64,000 nucleotides of DNA from Streptacidiphilus jiangxiensis (GCF_900109465.1 NZ_FOAZ01000015.1:62001-126000), one strand, 5' to 3'; positions 25,969 through 36,222 are shown, counted from the stretch's first letter. Numbers and translations are program-made. Notes: generated from the letters alone by a model not told the origin.

Positions 25969-26964
25969 CTAGCGTGGGACGAGAGTGTTCTCCGTCCTAC
26001 GACCCGCCACGTAGTCGTCGACGTTGTCGACCGTCGTCTCGATGATCTGGCCCACCGCCGTGGCGGTGAAGTAGGCCTGGTGCGAGGTCACCAGCACCTG
26101 GGGGAACGTCATCAACCGGGCGAGTGTGTCGTCCGCCACGCCCTCCAGCGAGCGGTCGAAGAAGAACAGGCCGGTCTCCTCCTCGTACACGTCCAGCCCG
26201 ACGCCGCGCAGTCGCCCGGCGCGGAGGGTTTCGACGAGGGCGTGCGTGTCCACCAGTCCGCCCCTGCTGCTGTTGATCAGGATCGCGTCGTGCTTCATCC
26301 GGGCGAGCGCGGACTCGTCGATCAGGTGATGGGTGTCCGGCAGCAGCGGGACGTGCAGGGAGATCAGGTCGGACTCGGCCAGCAGCCGTTCCAGCGAGGT
26401 GTACTCCATGCCGAGCTTGTCGCGGCAGTACGCGTTCTCCGCGACGTCCCAGCCGAGCAGGCGCGTGCCGAAGCCGTGCGCGATCCGTGCGAAGCACTCG
26501 CCGATCTTGCCGGTGCCGACCACGCCGACGGTCGTGCCGTGGACGTCCGCGCCCATCAGGCCGTCCAGGCGGAAGTCGAACTCGCGGGTGCGGTTGGCCG
26601 CGCGGATGATCCGGCGGTTGACCGACAGCGCCAGCGTCCAGGCGAACTCGGCGACCGAGTAGGGGGAGTAGTAGGAGACCCGGCTGATGGTGAGGCCGAG
26701 CTCCGCCGCGACGTCCAGGTCGATGTTGTTGAAGCCGGTCGAGCGCTGCGCGATCATCCGCGTGCCGCCCTTGGCGAGGGTGCGCAGGGTCGTCGCGTCG
26801 AGCTCGGCGTTGACGCTGGTGCTGATCACCTCGTGCTCGGCGGCCAGCGGTGCGGTGTCGGAGTTGAGGAACACCTCCAGACACCGCACCTCGTGACGGC
26901 CGGCGCAGGCGGCCTCCAGCAACGGCTTCTCGTCGGCCTGGACGCCGTACGCGAGGATCTCCAT
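25969..26964 (-). CDS. ldhA: D-lactate dehydrogenase (2-hydroxyacid dehydrogenase family)
   Basis: 331 residues, reduces pyruvate to D-lactate with NADH. The NAD-binding turn is VGVVGTGKIGECFARIAHGF. The catalytic Arg is in ILINSSRGGLVDT, Glu in GLDVYEEE, and His in VTSHQAYFT, which with FFDRSLEGV is typical of the fermentative LdhA branch rather than phosphoglycerate dehydrogenases. It sits just downstream of pfkA on the same strand (48-base gap), which would suit a glycolysis-fermentation unit under low oxygen. Confidence 0.9.
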   Translation of the reverse strand: MEILAYGVQADEKPLLEAACAGRHEVRCLEVFLNSDTAPLAAEHEVISTSVNAELDATTLRTLAKGGTRMIAQRSTGFNNIDLDVAAELGLTISRVSYYSPYSVAEFAWTLALSVNRRIIRAANRTREFDFRLDGLMGADVHGTTVGVVGTGKIGECFARIAHGFGTRLLGWDVAENAYCRDKLGMEYTSLERLLAESDLISLHVPLLPDTHHLIDESALARMKHDAILINSSRGGLVDTHALVETLRAGRLRGVGLDVYEEETGLFFFDRSLEGVADDTLARLMTFPQVLVTSHQAYFTATAVGQIIETTVDNVDDYVAGRRTENTLVPR

Positions 26965-27012
26965 GAGGCCACGCTAAGCGGACATTTCGCACAACGCCCG
27001 CCGAGTGCGTCC

Positions 27013-28038
27013 TCAGATGACGGTCTCGGCCTCGGCGTAGCGCTCCGCGGGGACGGTCTTCAGGTCGGCGACCGCGTCGGCCAGCGGAACCAGGTTGATG
27101 TTGGTGCCCTGCAGCGCCGTCAGGTGGCCGAAGGCGCCCTTGTGGACGGCCTCCACCGCGTGCCAGCCGAAGCGGGTGGCGAGGATGCGGTCGTACGCCG
27201 TCGGGGTGCCGCCACGCTGGACGTGGCCGAGGATGACCGGGCGGGCCTCCTTGCCCAGGCGCCGCTCCAGCTCGCCGGAGAGGCGGGTGGCCACGCCCGC
27301 GAAGCGCTCGTGGCCGTAGATGTCGATGCTGCCCTGCTCCCACTCCATGGTGCCGGGCTCGGGCTTCGCGCCCTCGGCGACGACCACGATGGCGAACTTC
27401 TTGCCACGCTGGAAGCGCTCGCCGACGACGGCGGTCAGCTTGTCGATGTCGAACGGGCGCTCCGGGACGACGATCGCGTGGGCGCCGGCGGCCATGCCCG
27501 CGTTCAACGCGATCCAGCCCGTGTGGCGGCCCATCAGCTCGACGACCATGACGCGCTGGTGCGACTCGGCCGTGGTCTTCAGGCGGTCCAGGGCCTCGGT
27601 CGCCACCGAGACGGCGGTGTCGAAGCCGAAGGTGACATCCGTGCAGGCGATGTCGTTGTCGATGGTCTTGGGCACGCCCACGATCGGCAGGCCCGCGTCG
27701 GACAGCATCCGGGCGGCCTTGAGGGTGCCCTCGCCGCCGATCGGGATGATGCCGTCGAGGCCGAGGCGCTCGCACATGGCCTTCGCCGCGGGCACGCCCT
27801 CGCGCAGCTTGCTCGGCTGCACCCGGGTCGAGCCCAGGATCGTGCCGCCCTGCGCGAGAATGCCGGAGACGGAGTCCAGCGTCAGCTCGCGGTAGTCCTC
27901 TTCGAGCAGACCGCGCCAGCCGTCCACGAAGCCGATGATCTCGTCGCCGTGGTCCACCACACCGCGATGGACCACGGATCGGATCACGGCGTTCAGACCG
28001 GGGCAGTCCCCACCACTGGTCAGCACACCAATACGCAT
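27013..28038 (-). CDS. pfkA: 6-phosphofructokinase, group III
   Basis: 341 residues. Phosphorylates fructose-6-phosphate at C1. N-terminal GVLTSGGDCPGLNAVIRS, phosphate-binding IGGEGTLKAA, and catalytic PKTIDNDI; the substrate loop is VMVVELMGRHTGW. The GGEGT (Gly at the ATP/PPi-selecting site) combined with PKTIDND (Lys at the second) is the pattern of actinomycete ATP-using group III enzymes. A GGGAGTAGTTGAACG leader and a TAGGGT -10-like box lie upstream. Confidence 0.95.
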   Translation of the reverse strand: MRIGVLTSGGDCPGLNAVIRSVVHRGVVDHGDEIIGFVDGWRGLLEEDYRELTLDSVSGILAQGGTILGSTRVQPSKLREGVPAAKAMCERLGLDGIIPIGGEGTLKAARMLSDAGLPIVGVPKTIDNDIACTDVTFGFDTAVSVATEALDRLKTTAESHQRVMVVELMGRHTGWIALNAGMAAGAHAIVVPERPFDIDKLTAVVGERFQRGKKFAIVVVAEGAKPEPGTMEWEQGSIDIYGHERFAGVATRLSGELERRLGKEARPVILGHVQRGGTPTAYDRILATRFGWHAVEAVHKGAFGHLTALQGTNINLVPLADAVADLKTVPAERYAEAETVI

Positions 28039-28265
28039 CGTTCAACTACTCCCGAGCAGAGCGCGGTGACCGGAAATCGGACAAAACAACCCTATCGCGA
28101 TGATACCGAGCGTCGGCTTCCGGTCAGGCCGGCCCGGTCGCCAGGGCGGCGCCGTCGGCGCCCTGCGGGGGAGTGTGAGGGTGTGTGCTAGAGCCCCGGC
28201 TGGGTGGGCCGGTGCTCCAGGTCTGTGGTGGGTGCGGCCGCGCTGCCGCTCCGGGGGCGCTGCGG
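28039..28265. promoter_or_regulatory. Spacer between GatD stop and pfkA start
   Basis: 227 bp holding the pfkA promoter on minus (TAGGGT near 28090). I see no further gene and no convincing terminator for pfkA's upstream neighbours. Confidence 0.4.
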
Positions 28266-28994
28266 TCAGGCGGTCGCCTGGGCCGCCGCGATGCGCTCCG
28301 CGCGCAGGGCGTCGTACCAGGTGTTGTCCGCCGGGGGCAGCGCGCTGACGTCGAGGGCCAGCTTGATCAGCAGGTCCGCGACGAGCGGGTTGCGCGCCAT
28401 GATCGGGCCGTGCAGGTAGGTGCCGAAGACGGTGTCGCGCCAGGCGCCCTCGGTGCCGTCGCCGGTGCCGTTGCCGCCGCCGACGGAGACCTGCGCGAGC
28501 GGCGAGACGCCCTGACCCAGGTGGGTGATGCCCTGGTGGTTCTCGAAGCCCGTCAGCGTCGGGACGCCCAGGCGCGGGTCCGGCTCGGCGACGATGTCGC
28601 CGACGTTGCGCTTGCCCTCGCCGCGGGTCGACCAGACGTCGAGCAGGCCGAGACCGGCCGTGCGCTCGCCGCGGTCGTCGATGAACTCGTGACCGAGGAT
28701 CTGGTAGCCGGCGCAGACCGCGAACACGATCGCGCCGTTCTCCACGGCCCGGCCCAGGCCCGGGTCCTGCCGCAGCCGCTCTCCGGCGAGCCGCTGCGGA
28801 CGGTCCTCGCCGCCGCCGATCAGGTAGATGTCACCGCTGGTCGGCACGGCCTGGTCGGAACGCACGTCGATGCGCTCCACCTGGAGGCCGCGCTGCTTGG
28901 CGCGGCGCTCGACGACGAGCACGTTGCCGCGGTCACCGTAGGTGGACAGCAGGTCGGGGTAGATCCAGACGAGCCGCAGGGCACTGTCAGTCAT
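28266..28994 (-). CDS. gatD: Lipid II isoglutaminyl synthase, glutamine amidotransferase subunit
   Basis: 242 residues. Supplies ammonia from glutamine to MurT for amidation of the D-Glu alpha-carboxyl of lipid II. The catalytic Cys is in VFAVCAGYQILG and the His in FGTYLHGPIMARNP; the class I amidotransferase-like CobB/CobQ layout is clear (IYPDLLSTYGDRGNV at the start, IGGGEDRPQ). It lies 43 bases downstream of murT in one operon, and amidation by the pair strengthens peptidoglycan crosslinking. Confidence 0.94.
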   Translation of the reverse strand: MTDSALRLVWIYPDLLSTYGDRGNVLVVERRAKQRGLQVERIDVRSDQAVPTSGDIYLIGGGEDRPQRLAGERLRQDPGLGRAVENGAIVFAVCAGYQILGHEFIDDRGERTAGLGLLDVWSTRGEGKRNVGDIVAEPDPRLGVPTLTGFENHQGITHLGQGVSPLAQVSVGGGNGTGDGTEGAWRDTVFGTYLHGPIMARNPLVADLLIKLALDVSALPPADNTWYDALRAERIAAAQATA

Positions 28995-29037
28995 GGCGGG
29001 GAGTCCTCTTCCTAGTCCCTTGGTGTCCCGGGCGGCG

Positions 29038-30300
29038 TCAGTTCGGCGTCGCGACGTCGCGACGCAGCTGCTGGAAGGCGGTGTAGTTGGCGATGGCCTC
29101 GATCCGGCCCTGCGGCGCCATCGCCACGGCCTGCTGGATCGAGTCGATCACCTGGAACTGCACGCCCGCGACCTCCAGCCGCACCGCGAGGTCCAGCTTG
29201 CGCTGGCCCATCACGAAGACCGGGTGGCCGACCAGCCGCTCGTAGTCGACGTCCCACAGCCAGGAGGTGTCGGTGCCGTCGGCGGAGAGCGCGTTGACGG
29301 AGAGGACCACCGGCGCGGGCGCCGGGTCGATCAGGCTGAACGTCTCCAGCCAGCCGGCCGGGTTCTTCGCCAGCAGCAGCCGCACCTCACGGCCGTTCAC
29401 CAGCACCGACTCGTAGCGGCCGGCGACGGCCTGCACCGACTCCATCCGCTGCAGCGCGATCTGCGGGTGCACCCCGAAGACCGAGACCACGGCGGCGGTG
29501 CTGGTCGCGTTGGACAGGTTGGCCCGGCCCGGCAGCTGCAGCCGGATCGGCCACGGCTGGCCCTGCGGGTCCACCACGAACTCGCCCTGGAGCGCCCAGT
29601 GCGGCTGGGGGCGGCGGAAGCCGCAGGAGGGGCAGAACCACTCCTCGTCCGGGCGCTGCATGACGCCGCCGCAGCTCGGGCAGGACCAGGCGTCCTCCTT
29701 GTAGGCCTGGCCGGCCGCGACCCAGATGACCTTCTTGCAGGAGGAGGCCGCCCAGGTGACCAGCGGGTCGTCGGCGTTGGCGATGACCACGGCCTCGGTG
29801 CCGGCCAGGCCCTCGCGCCACTTCTCCGCGAGCATGCGCGTCTCGGAGGAACGATCCAGCTGGTCGCGGGAGAGGTTGAGCAGCGCGATCGCCTTCGGGT
29901 TGGTGTCCCGGGCGACCATGTTCAGGTACTTCTCGTCGACCTCGATCACGCCGAAGCGCGCCTCGCCGCTGTCGGCCAGCGCCGAGGTGATGCCGGCCGG
30001 CATGTTGGCGCCCAGCGCGTTCGACACGACCGGACCGGCAGCCTTCAGGGCCTCGGCGATCAGGCGCGTGGTCGTGGTCTTGCCGTTGGTCGCGGAGACC
30101 AGCACGACGTCCAGGCCCGCGGAGACCTGGCGCAGCAGGTCCGGATCGAGCTTGAGCGCAACGCGTCCACCGATCACCGATCCGCTGCCGCGTCCCGCGG
30201 CGCGCGACACGGCGGCCGCGGCCTTGCCTGCGGTCACGGCGAGCTTGGCACGGGCGTTCAGCGAGCCCGAGGGCGCGGCCGAATCGGGATGCGCTGACAT
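29038..30300 (-). CDS. murT: Lipid II isoglutaminyl synthase, Mur ligase subunit
   Basis: 420 residues from ATG 30300 with AGGAGG upstream. Mur-ligase P-loop VSATNGKTTTTRLIAEAL, central domain with LLNLSRDQLDRSSE, a zinc ribbon of two CPSCG pairs (CPSCGGVMQ and CPSCGFRRP; family-specific), and a C-terminal DUF1727 domain. It activates the D-Glu carboxyl of lipid II with ATP and, with GatD, amidates it. An upstream in-frame stretch to 30447 has no family sequence. Confidence 0.95.
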   Translation of the reverse strand: MSAHPDSAAPSGSLNARAKLAVTAGKAAAAVSRAAGRGSGSVIGGRVALKLDPDLLRQVSAGLDVVLVSATNGKTTTTRLIAEALKAAGPVVSNALGANMPAGITSALADSGEARFGVIEVDEKYLNMVARDTNPKAIALLNLSRDQLDRSSETRMLAEKWREGLAGTEAVVIANADDPLVTWAASSCKKVIWVAAGQAYKEDAWSCPSCGGVMQRPDEEWFCPSCGFRRPQPHWALQGEFVVDPQGQPWPIRLQLPGRANLSNATSTAAVVSVFGVHPQIALQRMESVQAVAGRYESVLVNGREVRLLLAKNPAGWLETFSLIDPAPAPVVLSVNALSADGTDTSWLWDVDYERLVGHPVFVMGQRKLDLAVRLEVAGVQFQVIDSIQQAVAMAPQGRIEAIANYTAFQQLRRDVATPN

Positions 30301-30458
30301 CGGTTGCTTTCCTCCTGCGGGACCGGCCTGCGGGACAGGTGTGCCCCCGGCTGCCCGTAGCCTACCGGCACGATCGGTTCGGGCGTCGATGGCGTCCACG
30401 GAGCGACCCGGACCCGGGGGCGCGTTCCGAGGTCGTTCCGGAGCCATAGAGTCCTCCC

Positions 30459-31022
30459 ATGCTCTCCCGTATCCCCGGCAGCGCCGGCGTCGTGCACCCC
30501 GTCACCCCCTGGGCCTCGTCGGTGCTGCGCACCCCCTGCGCGACGGTCGAGTCGTTCGACGCGGAGCTGGCCCGACTGGTGGAGGACATGTTCGCGACCA
30601 TGTACGCCGAGGACGGGGTGGGGCTGGCGGCGAATCAGATCGGGGTCGGCCTGCGGGTCTTCGTCTACGACTGCCCCGACGACGAGGACGAGCGCCATCT
30701 GGGGCACGTCGTCAACCCCGTCCTGGTCGAGGCGGACGGCGTCGTCGTCGCAGGTGAGGAGGGCTGCCTTTCGCTGCCCGGCCTGCGCGCGCAGACGCCC
30801 CGCCCCGACCGTGCCGTGGTCCGCGGCCAGGACCTGACCGGCGCCGCGATCGAGATCGAGGGCACCGGCTTCTTCGCCCGCTGCCTGCTGCACGAGACCG
30901 CGCACCTGGACGGCGGCGTCTTCCTCGACGAGCTCGGCGGCTGGCGCCGCGCCCGCGCACGGCGCGCGATGCGGCGCGCCGAGTGGTACGTCCCGGCCGT
31001 CGAGGGTAGGCACGACGCGTGA
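30459..31022 (+). CDS. def: Peptide deformylase
   Basis: 187 residues. Removes formyl from nascent Met. Motif 1 is GVGLAANQIGV, motif 2 EGCLSLPG with the metal Cys, and motif 3 HETAHLDGGVF (HExxH with both His and the Glu). It is one of several deformylases usual in streptomycetes; the HETAH version differs from the common HExDH. TAGAGT (30447-30452) lies 6 bases before the ATG, so it is probably leaderless. The stop overlaps the following GNAT start (GTGA). Confidence 0.92.
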   Translation: MLSRIPGSAGVVHPVTPWASSVLRTPCATVESFDAELARLVEDMFATMYAEDGVGLAANQIGVGLRVFVYDCPDDEDERHLGHVVNPVLVEADGVVVAGEEGCLSLPGLRAQTPRPDRAVVRGQDLTGAAIEIEGTGFFARCLLHETAHLDGGVFLDELGGWRRARARRAMRRAEWYVPAVEGRHDA

Positions 31023-31867
31023 CGGACGAGTGGTACGCCTCCCCCGAACGCTGGTCGGTCGTCGACGACGACGGCGCGCCGGTCGCCGACTTCGTCCAGG
31101 TCCGCGGAGTGCTGGGCGGCCACGACTTCTGGTGGGCGGCGGACCTGCGCCCGGTGGCCGGGGTGGACCCCGCGCGGGCGGCGGGCGCGGTGCTGCGGCG
31201 CCTGCCCGGCTGGATGGCGGAGCTGCGGGTCACCGGCCCGCAGGACGCCTTCGCCCGGCTGCTGCTGGACGCCTCGCTGAGCCGGGGCCGGTATGCGCAC
31301 CATTACGTCTGGGACTTCGCGCTCCACGCCCCCGACCCCGCGTGGGCGGAGCCGGCCCTCCCGCCGGAGCTGACGCTGGCCCCGCCGGAGGAGGTCAGCC
31401 CCCGGCGCCTGCACCGCGTCCACCGCCGTGCGTATCCCCGCAGTCACCCCGACCACCCCGCCGGGGACTTCGACCGGGTCGCGCAGCTGGCCGGCGGTGA
31501 GCTGTTCGGCGGCCTGCTGCCCGGCAGCGCGGTCGCCCTGGTCGGGCGCCGCCCGGTGGCCGCGATCATGATCGGCCAGGAGAACGGCGACTCCTCCCTC
31601 TCCGCCTCGGTCCTCCCACGCGCCGGCCACTCCGTCGCCGACCTCGCCCTGACCGGGCCTGCCGTCGTCGACCTCTTCCGCGACCCCGAGCACGCCCCTC
31701 CGGGGGTGGGCGGCACGTTGCTCCGCCGGGCGCTGGCCCTGACCGCGAAGGAGGGCGCCCCGTCCCTGGTGCTCACCGTGACGGAGGGCAACCCGGCCCG
31801 CGCCCTCTACGAACGCACAGGTTTCACGCACGCCCACAGCACGGTCGCCATGAGGCTGCCGCGGTAG
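31019..31867 (+). CDS. GNAT-family N-acetyltransferase, coupled to def
   Basis: 282 residues from GTG 31019, which overlaps the def stop. The N-terminal part (about 1-125) is not a recognised domain. The C-terminal GNAT domain has VGGTLLRRALALTAKEGA as motif A and VTEGNPARALYERTGF as motif B. The coupling to deformylase suggests a job on nascent or processed protein N-termini, which is inference. Substrate unknown. Confidence 0.84.
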   Translation: MTDEWYASPERWSVVDDDGAPVADFVQVRGVLGGHDFWWAADLRPVAGVDPARAAGAVLRRLPGWMAELRVTGPQDAFARLLLDASLSRGRYAHHYVWDFALHAPDPAWAEPALPPELTLAPPEEVSPRRLHRVHRRAYPRSHPDHPAGDFDRVAQLAGGELFGGLLPGSAVALVGRRPVAAIMIGQENGDSSLSASVLPRAGHSVADLALTGPAVVDLFRDPEHAPPGVGGTLLRRALALTAKEGAPSLVLTVTEGNPARALYERTGFTHAHSTVAMRLPR

Positions 31868-32260
31868 TCAGCCGCGGTCCTCGAGGCCGCGGAGGTTCCG
31901 CGGCCACCGGGAATCGACGAGCTCAGCCATCTCTTTGCATGCCTGGCATGAAGCGGACTCGTCGGGATTCCACATGATGGAGTCATCACTCAGCATGTCC
32001 GCCGCTTCGATTCCACACAGGGTTGTGGTGGCAAAAGCCCGCGCATGGATTCCCGCCGAGTCGAAGTGCGGGAAGACCGCCCGTTCCCATCGTGAATCGA
32101 GAGGCCAATAGGGCACCCGCTCGATTTTGCCGGATTCGACGTGGCGGAAAGTGTCGGCGTGGCACCAAAGGCACGTCCAGGTGTCCATCAAAGGAACGGA
32201 ATCGAGCTCCTCGTCCGTCGGCCACAGGGACATCTCGTGCCCGCACACATCGCAGCGCAC
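31868..32260 (-). CDS. Small double-zinc-ribbon protein
   Basis: 130 residues from GTG 32260, one base after the TGA of the upstream TetR gene, so translation is coupled. CDVCGH and CLWCHAD give one four-Cys site; C-x2-C ESASCQACKEM and CGIEAAD give a possible second. It resembles small, uncharacterised Streptomyces proteins. A downstream ATG (MSLWPTDEEL) is possible but would drop the first cysteine pair. Base usage here is less GC-rich than neighbours, which may mean recent acquisition. Confidence 0.7.
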   Translation of the reverse strand: MRCDVCGHEMSLWPTDEELDSVPLMDTWTCLWCHADTFRHVESGKIERVPYWPLDSRWERAVFPHFDSAGIHARAFATTTLCGIEAADMLSDDSIMWNPDESASCQACKEMAELVDSRWPRNLRGLEDRG

Positions 32261-32261
32261 C

Positions 32262-32909
32262 TCAGCCGTCCGTTGCGTGAGTGCCGTTGTGGTTGTTGGT
32301 CGCGGCCGGGTTGTCCGCGGCGGCGGCGAGGCGGCCCCAGAGGAGGTCGGCGAGGGTCTGCACCATGCGTTCGCGGGGGTAGTCGCGCTGCTCCAGCCAC
32401 CAGTCGCCACCGGCCAGGACCATGCCGGTGATCGCCTGGCCCCACGCCTCCGCGAGGAGCGCGCGGTCGGGGCCGAGGTCGATCTGCCCGGCGATCGCCG
32501 CGCTCAGCTCGGTGGCGATCGCCTGAAGCGTCGGGGCCAGCGGGCCGGCGGGGGAGAGGCCCTCCGAGGCCGGGTCGGGGTGGGCGAGGAAGCGGTAGAC
32601 CTGGGGGGCGGACTCGATCGAGGCGAGGTAGGTGTCGATGACGTTCTCCACCAGCTCGCGCCGGCCCAACGGGGCCTCCAGGGCCTCGTGGATCCGGGTC
32701 AGCAGCGTCGAGCTGTGGCGCTCGGCCAGCGCGCGGTAGAGGCCGTTCTTGTCCCCGAAGTGCCGGTAGAGGATCGGCTTGGTGATGCCCGCCTCCGCCG
32801 CGATGGCGTTCATGCTCGCGCGCGGACCCTCCCGCCGGATCACTCGGTCCGCGGCGTCCAGCAGCTCCTCGCGCCGGTCGGCGCGGTCGGCGCGGTCGGG
32901 GCTCGACAT
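32262..32909 (-). CDS. TetR-family regulator of the acyl-CoA dehydrogenase gene
   Basis: 215 residues. Helix-turn-helix SMNAIAAEAGITKPILYRHF (about 32-51), then a TetR ligand domain. It is divergent from fadE with two palindromes in the 106-bp gap, TTACT-GCCT-AGTAA and GTTACCG-A-CGGTAAC. It resembles regulators of fatty-acid oxidation that sense acyl-CoA. ATG 32909. The ligand is inferred only from the neighbour. Confidence 0.9.
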   Translation of the reverse strand: MSSPDRADRADRREELLDAADRVIRREGPRASMNAIAAEAGITKPILYRHFGDKNGLYRALAERHSSTLLTRIHEALEAPLGRRELVENVIDTYLASIESAPQVYRFLAHPDPASEGLSPAGPLAPTLQAIATELSAAIAGQIDLGPDRALLAEAWGQAITGMVLAGGDWWLEQRDYPRERMVQTLADLLWGRLAAAADNPAATNNHNGTHATDG

Positions 32910-32921
32910 GCCTTGACATCC

Positions 32922-32964
32922 TTACTGCCTAGTAACAAACTGTGGTCACGTTACCGACGGTAAC
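32922..32964. promoter_or_regulatory. Two palindromic operators between TetR and fadE
   Basis: TTACT-GCCT-AGTAA at 32922-32935 and GTTACCG-A-CGGTAAC at 32950-32964, both perfect dyads containing TTAC/GTAA. Their centres are 28 bases apart, about three helical turns. Confidence 0.7.
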
Positions 32965-33015
32965 ACCTCGCGGTCCACAATCCAGCCAGCGCGTCGCGCC
33001 CGGGGAGACACACCT

Positions 33016-34257
<1,242 letters not shown>

Positions 34258-34279
34258 CGCCGGACAGGCCCTCGGGACG

Positions 34280-34320
34280 AGCGGCGGCCCCTGCGCACTG
34301 CGGAGCGCGGGGCCGCCGCT
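34280..34320 (+). terminator. Terminator hairpin after fadE
   Basis: AGCGGCGGCCCC (34280-34291) and GGGGCCGCCGCT (34309-34320) form a perfect 12-bp stem; GCGC/GCGC pairs extend into the loop. No T-run, as is usual in this GC-rich group. Confidence 0.75.
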
Positions 34321-34406
34321 CTCGCCTTCCCCCTGCCGGCCGCGCTCGGGCGGCCGGGGCCGCCGACGGCGGTTAGCGTTGCGGTGAGGAGCGAGGAGGT
34401 TCTCCC

Positions 34407-34898
34407 ATGGATGCGAAGCGGACGACAGCGGCCCTGGTCCTCGCCGTCACGGCCCTGGCCTCGGCGAGCGCCTGCAGCAGTAGTTCCCCCGCGGGCAGCG
34501 CCGCCGCCTCGGCCGCGTCCGCCGCCGCCTCCGCCGCGGTCTCGGCGGCGCAGTCCGCCGGTCAGAGCGCGCTGGCCTCGGCGAGCGCGGCCGTCTCCTC
34601 CGCCCTGGCCTCCGCGGCGGCCGGGCTGGACGTCAAGAAGGACGTGACCGTCAGCGAGCCCGCGGCCGCCTCCGGCGGCAAGGTCAGCTCGACCGTCAAG
34701 GTCACCAACTCCTCAGGCTCGCAGGCGAGTTTCCTGGTCACCGTCTCCTTCCGGGACAGCAGCGGCAACATCCTGGACGTCGACGTCGTCACCGTCGAGA
34801 ACGTCCGGGCCGGGGGCACCGGCACCGCGACGGCCACCAGCCACCGCTCCCTCACCGGCACCGTCAAGGCCCAGGTCGACGCCGCCGTCCGCACCTGA
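34407..34898 (+). CDS. Lipoprotein with Ala/Ser linker and FxLYD-like domain
   Basis: 163 residues with GAGGAGG upstream. The lipobox is LASASAC (Cys about residue 23). It is followed by a low-complexity Ala/Ser run to about residue 72 and a C-terminal beta domain (VKVTNSSGSQASFLVTVSF, then DSSGNILDVDVVTVENVRAG) that looks like the FxLYD/CARDB-like folds on lipoproteins. It sits on the outer face of the membrane. Function unknown. Confidence 0.78.
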   Translation: MDAKRTTAALVLAVTALASASACSSSSPAGSAAASAASAAASAAVSAAQSAGQSALASASAAVSSALASAAAGLDVKKDVTVSEPAAASGGKVSSTVKVTNSSGSQASFLVTVSFRDSSGNILDVDVVTVENVRAGGTGTATATSHRSLTGTVKAQVDAAVRT

Positions 34899-34911
34899 CC
34901 CGGCGGGCACG

Positions 34912-36222
34912 TCACCCGGTGCCGGCCGGCACCGGGCGCAGGCCGGGCTGGGGGGTGGCGTCGAGTTCGCGCCACTGCGGGCGCAGGCCCGTGAGGGTGG
35001 TGACGGCGCAGTAGGCCAGTCCGGCGACCGCGGCCACCGGGGCGAGCGCGACGGAGCCGAGCGCCGCGCCGGCGAGCAGCCCGCCGAGCGGGACGGCGGC
35101 CCAGGAGACCGCGTCGGCCACGGAGATGACCCGGCCCACCAGGTCCCGGGGGATGCGCTCGTAGACGGCGGCGGCCAGGATCGGGTTGAGGAAGCCCGCG
35201 GCGAAGCCGGAGACAGCGCTGACCGTCAGCACCGCGGCCAGCGGGGCGCCCAGGGCGAGGATCAGGAAGCGTGGGGCGCCCGCGACGACGAAGCCGGCCA
35301 GGAAGGTGACCCGGCGCGGCAGCCGCTCCCCGAGCCAGGCCGCGCACAGGCCGGCCGCCGCCGACGCCGCGCTCATGACGGAGAAGATCGCGCCGACCGC
35401 GCCGACGCCGAGCTGGTGCTGATGGACCCAGACCGGGACGAGCACCGCCGACCAGGCGGCGTCGAGGAAGTTGGTGACCACCGTCAGGCCCACGGCCGTG
35501 GCCAGCAGCGGATCGGTGCGCAGGAAGGTGAAGCCCTGGCCGAGCCGCTTCCAGTAGCCCGCGTCCTCGTCCGCGAGCGGCGTCGCGGGCTGTTCGCGGC
35601 GGCGTGGCGCGGCCGCGGCCGTGGCGGCGGCGCTGAGCAGGAAGGTGGCGGCGTTGAAGACCAGGGCCGTCGCCGGGCCGAACGCGGCGACCGCCGCCGC
35701 GCCCAGCGCGGGCCCGGCGGTGATGGCGAGCCGCTCGGCCGCGCCGGACAGGCCGGTGACCCGCTCCAGTGGCACCCGCGCGTCGTCCGCCGCGTCGGGG
35801 GTCATCGCGACCTTGGCCGCGTCGCCCGGGCCACGTACCGAGCCGGTGATCGCGACGAGTGTCAGCAGCAGCCAGATCGGCAGGGCGCCGGCCGCGTGCG
35901 CGATCGGTACCGCCAGCACCGCCGCCGCGCTGACCAGGTCACCGAGCAGGCTGATCCGGCGCGGACCGATGCGGTCGATGAAGGGCCCGGCCGCCGCTTT
36001 GGCCAGCACGTAGGGGCCGAGTTCGCAGAAGGCGGTGAGGCCCGTCAGCGCGGTGCTGCCGGTGGACGTCAGCACCAGCCACGGCAGTGCCACCGCCGAG
36101 ACGCGGGTGCCGGTGAGGGAGAGCGCCTGGGTCAGCAGCAGACCGACGAGACCCCGGTACCGGGCCAGCGCGGTGTTCCAGGTCGCGAGGAGTCGGCCGG
36201 GGGAGGAGGTCAGGTCTGCCAC
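34912..36222 (-). CDS. MFS transporter, enterobactin-exporter-like (MFS_3)
   Basis: 436 residues from GTG 36222, 12 predicted transmembrane helices (for example LVGLLLTQALSLTGTRVSAV and PILAAAVYERIPRDLVGRVI). The central segment GPGDAAKVAMTPDAADDARV is family-like. The substrate is unknown. The reading frame stays open another 1.8 kb upstream, antisense to the copper oxidase, which is a high-GC artefact. It is convergent with the lipoprotein gene, 14 bases apart. Confidence 0.86.
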   Translation of the reverse strand: MADLTSSPGRLLATWNTALARYRGLVGLLLTQALSLTGTRVSAVALPWLVLTSTGSTALTGLTAFCELGPYVLAKAAAGPFIDRIGPRRISLLGDLVSAAAVLAVPIAHAAGALPIWLLLTLVAITGSVRGPGDAAKVAMTPDAADDARVPLERVTGLSGAAERLAITAGPALGAAAVAAFGPATALVFNAATFLLSAAATAAAAPRRREQPATPLADEDAGYWKRLGQGFTFLRTDPLLATAVGLTVVTNFLDAAWSAVLVPVWVHQHQLGVGAVGAIFSVMSAASAAAGLCAAWLGERLPRRVTFLAGFVVAGAPRFLILALGAPLAAVLTVSAVSGFAAGFLNPILAAAVYERIPRDLVGRVISVADAVSWAAVPLGGLLAGAALGSVALAPVAAVAGLAYCAVTTLTGLRPQWRELDATPQPGLRPVPAGTG

